From an uncultured Clostridia bacterium (GTDB lineage Bacteria; Bacillota; Clostridia; Oscillospirales; Acutalibacteraceae), in contig CALFTO010000105.1 in assembly GCA_937916195.1 (NCBI GenBank), positions 1 to 31,410 on the forward strand: a stretch of DNA of 31,410 nt. Reading direction: 5' to 3'. Below are positions 20,105-28,648 of this stretch, piece by piece (the stretch's first letter is position 1; every line of letters begins with the position of its first letter). The notes under the pieces were generated by a model. The model did not search any database, was not told the DNA's origin, and saw only the letters and a list, made by a program, of their open reading frames with translations. Made by a program: the position numbers and the translations under genes.

Positions 20105-23100
20105 TCACGTCTGCGTCTTACAACAATTGTTGATACAACGCCTGCAATAACAAGAAGTGCACCGATGGCTGTTGCTACATAGCCGAGAATGTTATTCTCG
20201 CGGAATGTGTCAGCGATATCATCCATAATACCTGAACCGCCGTTGCCGTCTTCGTTTTCGTTCTTATTACTGTCGTCAACCTTGTTTCCGTTTGAGCCGT
20301 CAACAATTGTGCCGTCTTCGAGTGTGATTACCTTTGAAATTGCAAACTGGTCAACTCTTGTTTCTTCGCCGTTTTCAACTGAATATGAGTCGAAATAGAG
20401 GTTGCCGCCGTCAATCTGAATGTATGAATATGACGGAACTTCAAGGTGAATTACTGCTTCTCCTGCGGGGAATGCTTCAGCAGTTTTCTCTGCAGCCTTG
20501 GGCTCATAATGCTTTGAGCCTGCAGTACCGTTGATTGAGTAAATTGTGCCCTCAGGCTTAATCTTTGATGTATAGTTAAGGCCATTGTAGGTGAGAAGCT
20601 GTTTCTCGGTAGCCACAACTGCATTGTTGTTCATAACGTCTGTACGCATATAAACGTGGTCGTGACCCTGGAATACAACGTCGATGTCAAGCTCTGGCAT
20701 AAGACCTTGAAGCTGTGCACGAAGTGCAGCAACATCTTCATCGTCAAAGTGTGAGCCGTTTGAGTAAGGAGCTTTGTGAAGCGCTACGAACTTCCAAGCC
20801 TTGTTACTTGCACTCATATCAGCCTTGAGCCATTCAAGCTGGTCGTTTGAAAGTGAGCCGTCTTCGTTAAGGTTGTTGGTGTTGAGCACTGCCACGTGAG
20901 CTGTGTTGTAATCGAATGAGTAGTAAACACCAGTTGTTGTATCCTGCTCAGGAGCATTTGCATAAACAAAGTTTTCAATGTTTGCGTAGTCGCCACGTGC
21001 TTCGTGGTTACCTGCCGCTGTCATAAGAACTGTTTCCATAAGTGTGTCAGATGCCAAGTTGAACATTCTCTTCCACTCTACGAAATCGTTGCCGTTGTCA
21101 ACCATATCACCTGTGCTGAGAATGAAGTTTGCATCGTGATTTGAGAATGCAGTCTCAAGTGTTGCTGCCCAGTCATATGTGTACTGCTTTTCTGTTACTG
21201 ACTGCGGGTCAGTTACGTGGAAGAAGCTGAAAGATGTTGAGTTGTCAGCAGTGTCAATAACGCCTGTCTGGCTCCACCAACCGCGGTCTGCATCACCGAT
21301 ACGGTAGCAGTATTTTGTGCCCTCTTCAAGCCCTGTAATTTCAATTGTGTGGCGGTTTACTTCAATCTGATGATAAAGAATTCCAAGGAAACCTAAGTCA
21401 ATTGAAGCATATTCGCGAACAGCGTCGATTTCACAATCAGTTTTAATATTTGCCTTAACTGTTGTGCCTTTTGAGAAATCGGGATTTTCTGAATAGGGAA
21501 CAAGCTGAATATCTGTGTCAGTTACGCTGTATTTTGTAACATAGCTGATGTTTACTGAAGAAGAAGTATCTTCGCCGAATGTTACTGCAACGTGAGAGGG
21601 GATACGAAGATTATTCTGACTAAGCGGTACTGCAACCTTACCTGAATAAGTTACTGTGCCCTCGTGGTCTGCCATATATGCAGGAGTTTCGTCGTGTGTC
21701 AAATCCTTCATAATGCGGTAGAATTCACCGTCAATAATGTCATATTGACTTTGTGTAAGGTATTCATCAAGAAGACCGTAAACAACATCAGTTAATGTGT
21801 CGCCACCTGCAATACCTGTCATAAGAATAAGTGAAATAACATCGTCAATGCCGAAGCCTTCCCATTCTCTGCCCGTAATAATTTCATAAATATCCAAGTT
21901 GAGTTCCGGAACGAATGTTGGACCAAGGTTAGAGCCGAATGAGATAAAGTCAATGTTAAGGCTGTCAAGAATTACATCTTGAAGCAAATCATTGAGAACA
22001 ACGTCAAGTAATACGTTTACAATTGTTTCAGCATTTTCGCCATTGTAGAAACGGTCGAGCGCACTCTGAAGGAATGGGTCGTTGTTGGGGTCTTCGTTGT
22101 TCGTTGTGTGATATGCAAGAACGGTTGAAGCCAAATCGCCGATTGTACCGTAATCGTATTTACTCTCGAAACCGAGTGTGTCTGCAAATACTGTGCAACG
22201 CTCGTCTGAAACCTTAATATCAAGAAGCTTATCAAGAATAGGACTTAAAATTTCAAGAGTTTTATCAACATCAGTCAACAATTTTCTGTCAAGCTGATGG
22301 CAGAGTGAATAGATAATTGTGTTAAGCGCTGCGTTACCGATGCCGTCAAAAACTTCATAGCCTGTAACACCGTCAAGAATTGTGCTCATACCAACCATCT
22401 CGTCAAGATAGTAGTAAAGTCCGCCTGCATCCTTAACATCCTTACCGAAGCCGTAACGAAGCTGATATTCAAGAACATTCATAACGAAATTCTTAATATC
22501 TGCACCACCGAAATTGTATTTCCAAGTTTCATATTTAAATGGTGTGGGCTGTGCAACACCGTTTACGTAAACAGGAACATATTCATCAACACCATGTGTG
22601 TCATAGCTCATTGTGATGTCGTTGTTAAGTGAAGTCTGCATATTAACAGTTCTGAACTGGTTGGGATAGCTGAGAATTGATGTTGTAGTAACATCAGTAA
22701 TTTCTTCACCGTTGTCGCTTACATATGTTGCAACATCCTGCATATGAACGTGACCTGAAACAACAAAGTGCATACCTGCATCTGCCAAAGCGTCAGCAAC
22801 CTTTTCCCAACCGCGAAGAACGAAGTTGTCAAAAAGGTCAACCTCTGTTTCAAAGTGAGGAATAAAGTTTGTGTGGCACATACCGATAATTGTCTTGCCG
22901 TCAGCCTCTGCCTTTGCACATTCTTCGAGTGTCCACTCTAAAAGTGCATCAGAAATATGACCTGCAGTTTCCTGCTCATCAAGACCTGAGTCTGTGTTGT
23001 CAGCAGAATAAAGCTGTGAGTCAATAGCAATAAGACGATGATTGTCGTCAATATCAATTGCATATGAAAGTGAGCCTTCGCTGTTATCAGCGTGTGCTTT

Positions 23101-23679
23101 ATAGCGATTGTAATATCCGCCCTCTGAAGAATATCCGAAATCAGCATAAATTTCTTCAAATTCTTCAGGAGTTGTGTCAAGCTCTGCTCTGAGTTCAGGG
23201 TTCTTTTTAACGCTTACAAGCTCTTCGCCGTCATAGTACATAGCACGCTGATTGTTTACATCGTGGTTACCAACGATAACGTAAACGGGCACGCCGGTGT
23301 CAGCCTCAAACTGAGCAAGCAAAGCAGCCAGTTCTTTGTGAGCGGCCTTTTCAGCGTTTCGTGTAAGGTCACCGGGGAGCAAAAGAAAATCAATTTCACC
23401 ATTCTTTGCCATAGCGGTGATGTTAGCCATTGCCGCCTTTGTAAGAGCGGGGGCTAAGCCTGATGTAGAGTTATTCATGAGCATAATCTCATTAAACTCT
23501 TGACGGTCTGTTTCTGAGTAACCCATTGAGGACTCTGCGAAGTAGTGAGTATCACTCAAAATCGCAAAATTAACCTCGTCAGCGGGGAGCGCAAGTGCTG
23601 TAAAAGGAACGCTTACAGCAAAAACTGCCACTGCGAGAATTACGCAGAAAAGCTTTTTCATAGTACTTTTCATTTTCAT
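20095..23679 (-). CDS. Surface protein with two metallophosphoesterase domains
   Basis: From the ATG at 23679 (GGAGGT 6 bp upstream) the product is 1194 residues with a Sec signal peptide (1-31). Domain 1 (about 37-320) is calcineurin-like: SDTH (42-45), PGDL (102-105), VGNHD (136-140), CH (268-269), SGHVH (308-312). A mostly helical region of unknown kind follows (about 380-670). A beta-rich domain (about 680-810) then resembles the N-terminal domain of purple acid phosphatases. Domain 2 (about 818-1060) has HVTDPQ, STGDMVD (855-861), AGNHE (889-893), LH968 and QGHDH (1004-1008). A C-terminal helix (about 1165-1187) and RRRREEM anchor it; there is no LPXTG. Both metal sites look intact. It probably cleaves phosphoesters outside the cell; substrates unknown. 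It is a single-gene transcript. Confidence 0.88.
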   Translation of the reverse strand: MKMKSTMKKLFCVILAVAVFAVSVPFTALALPADEVNFAILSDTHYFAESSMGYSETDRQEFNEIMLMNNSTSGLAPALTKAAMANITAMAKNGEIDFLLLPGDLTRNAEKAAHKELAALLAQFEADTGVPVYVIVGNHDVNNQRAMYYDGEELVSVKKNPELRAELDTTPEEFEEIYADFGYSSEGGYYNRYKAHADNSEGSLSYAIDIDDNHRLIAIDSQLYSADNTDSGLDEQETAGHISDALLEWTLEECAKAEADGKTIIGMCHTNFIPHFETEVDLFDNFVLRGWEKVADALADAGMHFVVSGHVHMQDVATYVSDNGEEITDVTTTSILSYPNQFRTVNMQTSLNNDITMSYDTHGVDEYVPVYVNGVAQPTPFKYETWKYNFGGADIKNFVMNVLEYQLRYGFGKDVKDAGGLYYYLDEMVGMSTILDGVTGYEVFDGIGNAALNTIIYSLCHQLDRKLLTDVDKTLEILSPILDKLLDIKVSDERCTVFADTLGFESKYDYGTIGDLASTVLAYHTTNNEDPNNDPFLQSALDRFYNGENAETIVNVLLDVVLNDLLQDVILDSLNIDFISFGSNLGPTFVPELNLDIYEIITGREWEGFGIDDVISLILMTGIAGGDTLTDVVYGLLDEYLTQSQYDIIDGEFYRIMKDLTHDETPAYMADHEGTVTYSGKVAVPLSQNNLRIPSHVAVTFGEDTSSSVNISYVTKYSVTDTDIQLVPYSENPDFSKGTTVKANIKTDCEIDAVREYASIDLGFLGILYHQIEVNRHTIEITGLEEGTKYCYRIGDADRGWWSQTGVIDTADNSTSFSFFHVTDPQSVTEKQYTYDWAATLETAFSNHDANFILSTGDMVDNGNDFVEWKRMFNLASDTLMETVLMTAAGNHEARGDYANIENFVYANAPEQDTTTGVYYSFDYNTAHVAVLNTNNLNEDGSLSNDQLEWLKADMSASNKAWKFVALHKAPYSNGSHFDDEDVAALRAQLQGLMPELDIDVVFQGHDHVYMRTDVMNNNAVVATEKQLLTYNGLNYTSKIKPEGTIYSINGTAGSKHYEPKAAEKTAEAFPAGEAVIHLEVPSYSYIQIDGGNLYFDSYSVENGEETRVDQFAISKVITLEDGTIVDGSNGNKVDDSNKNENEDGNGGSGIMDDIADTFRENNILGYVATAIGALLVIAGVVSTIVVRRRREEM

Positions 23680-23718
23680 ACTTATACCTCCAAGTAGAAA
23701 CTTCATATACATCTAAAA

Positions 23719-23727
23719 ATTTTACCA
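23719..23727 (-). promoter_or_regulatory. Extended -10 promoter of the metallophosphoesterase gene
   Basis: Minus strand TGGTAAAAT fits TGnTAtAAT; no good -35 is seen. A long A/T-rich tract (to 23800) upstream could serve as an UP element. Confidence 0.4.
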
Positions 23728-23819
23728 TAAAAAAAAGAAAAATACCACATTTTTTTGCAGTATTTTTCCATATTTTTTTAATATTTTTTGTTGATTGTTA
23801 AATAATAAACAAATTATCG

Positions 23820-24503
23820 TTATCTGTTCATAATATCAGAAACAATTTGACCGTCTTGAATTCGAATTACACGCTGTGCCTCGCTTGCGATATCGTTATC
23901 GTGGGTAATGAGAATAACTGTTCTGCCTTCTTCGTGTAATTCGTGAAGAATTTTCATAACCTCAATTCCCGAATGGCTGTCAAGGTTACCTGTGGGCTCG
24001 TCAGCAAGAATAACGGGTGGGCGAGCAGCAACTGCACGAGCAATTGCAACTCTCTGTTGCTGACCACCGGACATCTGCTTCGGCAAATGGTCAAGACGGT
24101 GAGAAAGTCCAACTCTGTCAAGTGCCTCAAGAGCTAATTTGTTGCGTTCTTCCTTTTTCATACCGCGGTAGACCAAGGGTAACTCAACATTTTCAACTGC
24201 CGTAAGGCTAGGAATAAGGTTAAAGCCCTGAAAAATAAAGCCGATTTCCTTGTTCCTTATTTCTGACAGCTCATCATCAGTCATATTCGCTGTGTCAATG
24301 CCGTCAAGCAGATAAGTACCGCTTGTGGGAATATCAAGAAGCCCCAACATATTCATAAGTGTTGATTTACCCGAGCCCGACTGACCGATAATCGCCACAA
24401 ATTCACCTTTTTCAATGGTGAGTGAAATGCCGTCAATAGCTCGCACCTCGTTTTCACCGGGGTTGTAAATTTTATACATATCTCTAACTTCAACAAGACT
24501 CAT
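23820..24503 (-). CDS. ABC transporter ATP-binding protein, MacB/LolD type, without a permease
   Basis: From the ATG at 24503 (GGCGGTGA upstream) the product is 227 residues, the usual size. Walker A is GQSGSGKST (40-48), the Q-loop FQGFNLIPSLT (91-101), the signature MSGGQQQRVAIARA (144-157), Walker B with the glutamate VILADEPTGNLD (164-175) and the switch LITHD (198-202). The NLIPSLTAVENVELPL and TGNLDS strings are typical of MacB/LolD/FtsE-like ATPases that work with FtsX-fold permeases on export or signalling. None is adjacent: the next gene in the same direction is the phosphoesterase. The open frame extends 25 codons upstream, but the start here matches family alignments. Confidence 0.92.
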   Translation of the reverse strand: MSLVEVRDMYKIYNPGENEVRAIDGISLTIEKGEFVAIIGQSGSGKSTLMNMLGLLDIPTSGTYLLDGIDTANMTDDELSEIRNKEIGFIFQGFNLIPSLTAVENVELPLVYRGMKKEERNKLALEALDRVGLSHRLDHLPKQMSGGQQQRVAIARAVAARPPVILADEPTGNLDSHSGIEVMKILHELHEEGRTVILITHDNDIASEAQRVIRIQDGQIVSDIMNR

Positions 24504-24526
24504 TTTGTCACCGCCAAATATTAATG

Positions 24527-24560
24527 TAAATATTTTACTCTCTATAAAATATTTAGTCAA
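24527..24560 (-). promoter_or_regulatory. Promoter of the ABC ATPase gene with an inverted repeat filling the spacer
   Basis: Minus strand TTGACT (24555-24560), 17-bp spacer, TAAAAT (24532-24537). A perfect 11-bp inverted repeat TAAATATTTTA / TAAAATATTTA (24527-24537 and 24545-24555) covers the -10 and the spacer. A related perfect 12-bp palindrome TAAAATATTTTA lies at 24581-24592. Both look like operators. Confidence 0.55.
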
Positions 24561-24622
24561 TGTATAAATTGTGAACAATTTAAAATATTTTATACATTAT
24601 TGCATATAAGTATTTTGTACTG

Positions 24623-24659
24623 ACATTGTATTGACAATGTTTACACAAAAAGATATAAT
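24623..24659 (+). promoter_or_regulatory. Consensus promoter and operator of the toxin-antitoxin operon
   Basis: TTGACA (24631-24636), 17-bp spacer and TATAAT (24654-24659) is a full-consensus sigma-A promoter. A perfect 7-bp inverted repeat ACATTGT/ACAATGT (24623-24640) covers the -35 box. This fits autorepression by the ribbon-helix-helix antitoxin. Confidence 0.75.
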
Positions 24660-24681
24660 ATAGAAAAAAGGAGTTGATTTT

Positions 24682-25005
24682 ATGGCAGAATATTTGTCAG
24701 TAGCTAATGCACCTAAAACTACAATGTTCCAAATGCGAATTAATCCCGAAGTAAAAGAATGTGTTGAAGATATTTATGCCCGTTGCGGAATGACACTTAC
24801 CGATGCTATTAATGTTTTTATTCAGCAGTCAATAAATGCAGAAGGTATGCCCTTAATTATAACTCAAAACAGTAAAGAGGCAATAAAAGAGCAAGCTGTT
24901 GCAATTTTAATGAGTGAATTGAGAAAGGGCGAGCTTTCAGTTAAAACTGAAAAGGATTGGGTTTCAGAAGATGATATTCTTTCTGAATTCGGTGCTCAAG
25001 TATGA
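24682..25005 (+). CDS. RelB/DinJ-family antitoxin
   Basis: The 107-residue product starts with a ribbon-helix-helix DNA-binding unit (about 13-52): a beta strand MFQMRINPEV, then a helix KECVEDIYARCGM and TLTDAINVFIQQS, as in RelB/DinJ proteins. The C-terminal part (about 65-107), with KEDWVSEDDILSEF-like acidic sequence (KTEKDWVSEDDI), is the usual toxin-binding tail. GGAG before the ATG and a consensus promoter suggest strong, self-repressed expression. It overlaps the toxin gene by 4 bp. Confidence 0.88.
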   Translation: MAEYLSVANAPKTTMFQMRINPEVKECVEDIYARCGMTLTDAINVFIQQSINAEGMPLIITQNSKEAIKEQAVAILMSELRKGELSVKTEKDWVSEDDILSEFGAQV

Positions 25006-25310
25006 AAATAGTTTATACACCTCAGGCTCGCGAGGATTTGCGTGAAATCAAACAATATATTTCCAATAATTTGCAAAATCCTATTGCGGCAAAAAATGTG
25101 ACAGACGGTATAATTAAAAGTACTCACCGTTTATCGCTTATGCAGAATTTAGGGGTTGAATTGAGCGAAAAAACAGGCAGAGAAACTGATTATCGTTGTT
25201 TATTCAGCGGTAATTACGGAATATTTTATATTGCATTTGATGATGCGGTTCGTATTTACAGAATTCTTGATTTACGAACTGACTATATGCGGATAATTTT
25301 ATCAGAATAA
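25002..25310 (+). CDS. RelE/ParE-superfamily toxin
   Basis: The 102-residue product has the RelE/ParE fold pattern: start MKIVYTPQAREDLREIKQYI, a helical hairpin, then TDYRCLFSGNYGIFYIAFDDAVRIYRILDLRTDYMRIIL. The 'Y-R-x-L-x-x-x-Y-x-I-F-Y' and 'v-x-I-y-R-I-l' strings are typical of RelE/ParE-family toxins that appear as plasmid-stabilisation or YafQ-like proteins. Whether it cleaves mRNA on the ribosome (RelE) or poisons gyrase (ParE) cannot be decided. It is co-transcribed with the antitoxin (ATGA overlap) and closed by a terminator. Confidence 0.85.
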   Translation: MKIVYTPQAREDLREIKQYISNNLQNPIAAKNVTDGIIKSTHRLSLMQNLGVELSEKTGRETDYRCLFSGNYGIFYIAFDDAVRIYRILDLRTDYMRIILSE

Positions 25311-25314
25311 AATG

Positions 25315-25345
25315 AAAGTGACTGTTCATATTGAGCAGTCACTTT
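25315..25345. terminator. Bidirectional intrinsic terminator
   Basis: A 14-bp stem AAAGTGACTG.../...CAGTCACTTT (one G-T pair) with a three-base loop is followed by TTTT on the plus strand and CATTTTATT on the minus. It serves the toxin gene and the convergent DUF1846 gene. Confidence 0.85.
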
Positions 25346-25367
25346 TTTTATAGGTGTAATTTACAAT

Positions 25368-26849
25368 TTAATTATAATACAAATTATCATTCTTCTTATA
25401 TGGCTCATAGGTTGCATTCAAGCCAAGCTTACGAAGAGTTTCCTTGTCCGTACCTGAAAGCACAACTGTTGAGTGAGCGTCACAACCAACAAGATGCTTA
25501 ATTGCATCAAGTGCCTTTTGCGCCAATGGGTTCATTGTAGCACAGATTGAAAGGGCGATAAGCACTTCTTCGGGGTGAAGGCTTGTATCCATTTCGTGCA
25601 TACGGATTTTAAGCTGTTTGATTGGTTCGAATACTGTTGGAGTAATAAGTAAAATTTCATCGTCAAGTCCTGCAATCGCCTTAAGAGCGTTAAGAAGCAT
25701 TGCAGATGATGAGCTCAAAAGCTCGCCCGCCTTACCTGTGATAATTCTGCCGTCATAAAGCTCAATCGCAGTAACGGGAGCATCTGTCTTTTCAGAAAGC
25801 TCAAGAGCCGCTGAAATTACGGGACGGTCAGCATTTGAAATATTAAGGTGCTTCATAATAAGCTCAATTTTGTGAAGCTCGTCAGAAACCTTTTTGTTGT
25901 TCTTCTGCTGAACAAGATAATTACAGTAACGACGCAAAATTTCTTTCTTTGAAGCAGTGCACACAACATCATTGTCAATAATGCAGTTGCCTGCCATATT
26001 AACACCCATATCGGTAGGTGATTTATAAGGTGATTCGCCGTAAATTTCTTGGAATATTGTGTTAAGTACTGGGAAATTCTCAACATCGCGGTTATAGTTG
26101 ACGGTTGTAACACCATATGCGTCAAGGTGATAGGGGTCAATCATATTAACATCGTTAAGGTCAGCGGTTGCAGCCTCATAAGCAAGGTTAACGGGGTGCT
26201 TGAGAGGTAAGTTCCAGATTGGGAAGGTCTCAAACTTCGCGTAGCCCGCCTTAATTCCACGTTTGTGCTCGTGATAAAGCTGTGAAAGACAAACTGCCAT
26301 TTTGCCACTTCCGGGACCAGGTGCGGTGATAACAACAAGTGAATGGCTTGTCTCAATATAATCATTCTTGCCGTAACCCTCGTCGCTTACAATGAGCTGT
26401 ACGTCCATAGGATAATTGTCAATGGGGTAGTGACGATAAACATTTATTCCAAGGCTCTGGAGTTTCTGCTCAAAAACAATTGCAGCGGGTTGATTAGAGA
26501 ATTGAGTGAGCACAACACCGCCCACATAAAGACCAAAGCCGTGATAAATGTCAATAAGACGAAGCACGTCAAGGTCATAAGTGATGCCAAGGTCACTACG
26601 GATTTTATTCTTTTCAATGTCTTTTGCACAGATTGCAATAATAATTTCAGCGTCGTCCTTAAGTTGAAGAAGCATCTTCATCTTACTGTCTGGCTTAAAG
26701 CCGGGCAGAACGCGGGCGGCATGGTAATCGTCAAAGATTTTACCGCCGAATTCAAGGTAAAGCTTACCGCCGAAATTGTTAATTCTTTCCTTAATATGCT
26801 CAGATTGCATACGAAGATATTTGTCGTTGTCAAAGCCTAATTTACGCAT
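25368..26849 (-). CDS. DUF1846 / UPF0371 family protein
   Basis: The 493-residue product matches this widespread Firmicutes family in length and sequence: start GFDNDKYLRMQSEHIKERI, then GKLYLEFGGKIFDDYHAARVLPGF, and ITAPGPGSGKMAVCLSQLYHE, a glycine-rich loop resembling a nucleotide-binding P-loop. The biochemical role of the family is not established; structures are known. The open frame extends far upstream into the preceding gene, and another ATG lies at 26888, but the family start and a GGTGA site favour 26849. It follows the AI-2E family gene by 31 bp in the same direction and is probably co-transcribed. Confidence 0.88.
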   Translation of the reverse strand: MRKLGFDNDKYLRMQSEHIKERINNFGGKLYLEFGGKIFDDYHAARVLPGFKPDSKMKMLLQLKDDAEIIIAICAKDIEKNKIRSDLGITYDLDVLRLIDIYHGFGLYVGGVVLTQFSNQPAAIVFEQKLQSLGINVYRHYPIDNYPMDVQLIVSDEGYGKNDYIETSHSLVVITAPGPGSGKMAVCLSQLYHEHKRGIKAGYAKFETFPIWNLPLKHPVNLAYEAATADLNDVNMIDPYHLDAYGVTTVNYNRDVENFPVLNTIFQEIYGESPYKSPTDMGVNMAGNCIIDNDVVCTASKKEILRRYCNYLVQQKNNKKVSDELHKIELIMKHLNISNADRPVISAALELSEKTDAPVTAIELYDGRIITGKAGELLSSSSAMLLNALKAIAGLDDEILLITPTVFEPIKQLKIRMHEMDTSLHPEEVLIALSICATMNPLAQKALDAIKHLVGCDAHSTVVLSGTDKETLRKLGLNATYEPYKKNDNLYYN

Positions 26850-26880
26850 AGTTGTCACCGTCACATCTGGATTTTGCTGT

Positions 26881-28077
26881 TTATTCATTGGCAGGCTCGG
26901 TTTCTTCAACCTCTTCTGCCTTTTTTTCAAGTCTTTTCTTTTTGTTTTTTGATTTAAGCCACTCAACTGAGAGTGCATAAAGTGCTGCCGCGGTGGGAAC
27001 ACCCAAAAGCACACCCATAATTCCGCCTAAATTACCGCCAAGAACTACCGCAATAAATACGAGAATTCCGGGAAGTCCAACTGATTTGCCCACGATTTTG
27101 GGGTAAATAAAGTTGTTGTCAATAACCTGTAAAATAAGGATAAATATTAAGAAAATAAGTGCCTTTATGGGACTTTCCATAAGAAGAATAAGCACGCTTA
27201 TCACTTCGCCCACAATAGGACCAATTACGGGGATTATCGCTGAAATACCGATTATTACAGACACAACTGCCGCGTTGGGAATACGCAGAATTGACGAACC
27301 GATAAAGCACATAACACCTAAAAGCAATGCGTCTGTAAATTGACCTGTAATAAAGCTTGAGAATGAAGAAGCCGCCACATTAGATACATTATAGATTTTG
27401 TCTGTAACCTTTTCGGGTAAAGCCGCTTCAAGCACTCTGCGGGTGAATTTGCCGATTTTCTCTTTTTCGGCGAGTATATAAATTGCAATGATAAAGCCAA
27501 GGGCAAAGTTTGCAACTCCCGAAATAACTGACGATGTAACGCCCACCGTTGTGTTGAGAATATCGCCTGTGGCTTCAAATGAAAATACCTTTTCAACCAT
27601 TGCCATAATGTCATTAATTGTGAATTTCGGGTTGTGAAGTGCCTCTGTGCTCACATCAAGACCGAAATCCTTGACAATTGAGTCAATCCAAGCAACAACG
27701 CTCTCGTAATAGCCGGGCACTTTTGCAACAAGTAAATCAATTGAATCCTTAAGTGCGGGGATAATAATGAAAAGAAGTAAAACCACAAAGCCGAGCATTA
27801 AAATGATTGTGGACACAAGGCTTACGGGACGTTTCATTTTTCTTACAAACGCTTTTTTGCTTTTGCCCATAAAGCCCCATACTTTATCTTCAAGCAAGGT
27901 CATAATTATATTAAGGATAAACGCAAGGCAGAAGCCCACAATTAAGGGAGCTACAATTTTAAGAATACCACCAAGAAATGCCAAAACCGCAGTTAAATGC
28001 TGGGTAGCAGAAAACAAAAGTATTCCGAAAGTTATTATTCCAAGAATAATTTTCACATTTTTCTTTGATAATTCCAT
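26881..28077 (-). CDS. AI-2E (TqsA/PerM) family membrane transporter
   Basis: The 398-residue product has the layout of this family. Four N-terminal helices include LKIVAPLIVGFCLAFILNIIM. A less hydrophobic middle carries LVAKVPGYYESVVAWIDSIV. The C-terminal block has LLLGVMCFIGSSILRIPNAAVVSVIIGISAIIPVIGPIVG and KIVGKSVGLPGILVFIAVVLGGNLGGIMGVLLGVP, which are the family's best conserved strings. Members include the E. coli AI-2 exporter TqsA and Na+/H+ antiporters, so the substrate is open. The C-terminus is a charged Lys/Glu tail. AAAGGA precedes the ATG, and the promoter is at 28129-28157. Confidence 0.92.
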   Translation of the reverse strand: MELSKKNVKIILGIITFGILLFSATQHLTAVLAFLGGILKIVAPLIVGFCLAFILNIIMTLLEDKVWGFMGKSKKAFVRKMKRPVSLVSTIILMLGFVVLLLFIIIPALKDSIDLLVAKVPGYYESVVAWIDSIVKDFGLDVSTEALHNPKFTINDIMAMVEKVFSFEATGDILNTTVGVTSSVISGVANFALGFIIAIYILAEKEKIGKFTRRVLEAALPEKVTDKIYNVSNVAASSFSSFITGQFTDALLLGVMCFIGSSILRIPNAAVVSVIIGISAIIPVIGPIVGEVISVLILLMESPIKALIFLIFILILQVIDNNFIYPKIVGKSVGLPGILVFIAVVLGGNLGGIMGVLLGVPTAAALYALSVEWLKSKNKKKRLEKKAEEVEETEPANE

Positions 28078-28128
28078 AATTTTCGTCCTTTTAATGCAGA
28101 TTATCCTCTAATAAACATACAACGAAAT

Positions 28129-28157
28129 ATTATACACAATAGTATTTGGGAATTCAA
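28129..28157 (-). promoter_or_regulatory. Sigma-A promoter of the AI-2E family / DUF1846 operon
   Basis: Minus strand TTGAAT (28152-28157), 17-bp spacer, TATAAT (28129-28134). Confidence 0.7.
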
Positions 28158-28225
28158 GATTTAATATTAAGCACTGTGCAAAATATTTTTCAGTTTTTTT
28201 ATGAAAAATGACAAAACAAAACCTA

Positions 28226-28275
28226 TTGACAAAAATTATATATCATTGTACTATTGTGTTAATACAGTAATACAA
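28226..28275 (+). promoter_or_regulatory. Promoter and YtrA-type operator of the GntR-ABC operon
   Basis: TTGACA (28226-28231), 17-bp spacer, TACTAT (28249-28254). An imperfect inverted repeat TTGTGTTA / TAATACAA around ATACAG (28254-28275) lies at the expected transcription start. The TGTRTTA-N6-TAATACA form resembles operators of YtrA-subfamily GntR repressors, which control their own operons. Confidence 0.65.
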
Positions 28276-28288
28276 GCGAGGTGATATT

Positions 28289-28648
28289 ATGGCTTGGAAA
28301 TTTTCTTCGGATAAACCTGTTTATTTGCAGATTTCTGACAGAATTGTGAAAAAAGTCTTGTCAGGGGAGTACAAAGCAGGCGAGCAAATACCCAGCGTGC
28401 GACAAATTGCGCTTGAGGCGGCGGTAAATCCTAATACCGTTCAGCACGCGTTCGCAGAGCTTGAAAACGAGGGACTCATTATTTCAAAGGGTACGCTTGG
28501 CAGATTTGTGACCGAAGATGAGCAGGTAGTCGCGATTTGCAGACGAAAAATGGCAGAACAGCTTGTCCGCGAATTCTCAAAAAATATGAATGAATTGTCA
28601 ATCTCAAAAGAACAAGCTGTAAGAATGATTGAGGAGGTAATGGAATGA
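28289..28648 (+). CDS. GntR-family transcriptional regulator, YtrA subfamily
   Basis: The 119-residue product has the short form of the YtrA subfamily: an N-terminal winged helix (about 10-76, VYLQISDRIVKKVLSGEYKAG then IPSVRQIALEAAVNPNTVQHAFAELENEGLI) and only about 40 residues of helical tail for dimerisation. YtrA proteins repress ABC-transporter operons that respond to cell-wall antibiotics or other envelope stress. The gene is first in the operon and its stop overlaps the ATPase start by 4 bp. AGGTGAT precedes the ATG. Confidence 0.92.
   Translation: MAWKFSSDKPVYLQISDRIVKKVLSGEYKAGEQIPSVRQIALEAAVNPNTVQHAFAELENEGLIISKGTLGRFVTEDEQVVAICRRKMAEQLVREFSKNMNELSISKEQAVRMIEEVME

Noticed and set aside
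24504..24578. 25-residue N-terminal extension of the ABC ATPase
   Set aside because: It would cover the promoter and palindrome; MSLVEVRDMYKIY with GGCGGTGA fits the family.
26343..26840. 165-residue open frame antisense to the DUF1846 gene
   Set aside because: It arises from the codon pattern of the opposite strand; no start signal and no domain.
26850..27014. Upstream extension of the DUF1846 protein
   Set aside because: It lies in another frame of the AI-2E family gene and is Lys/Gln-rich shadow sequence; the family begins at GFDN.
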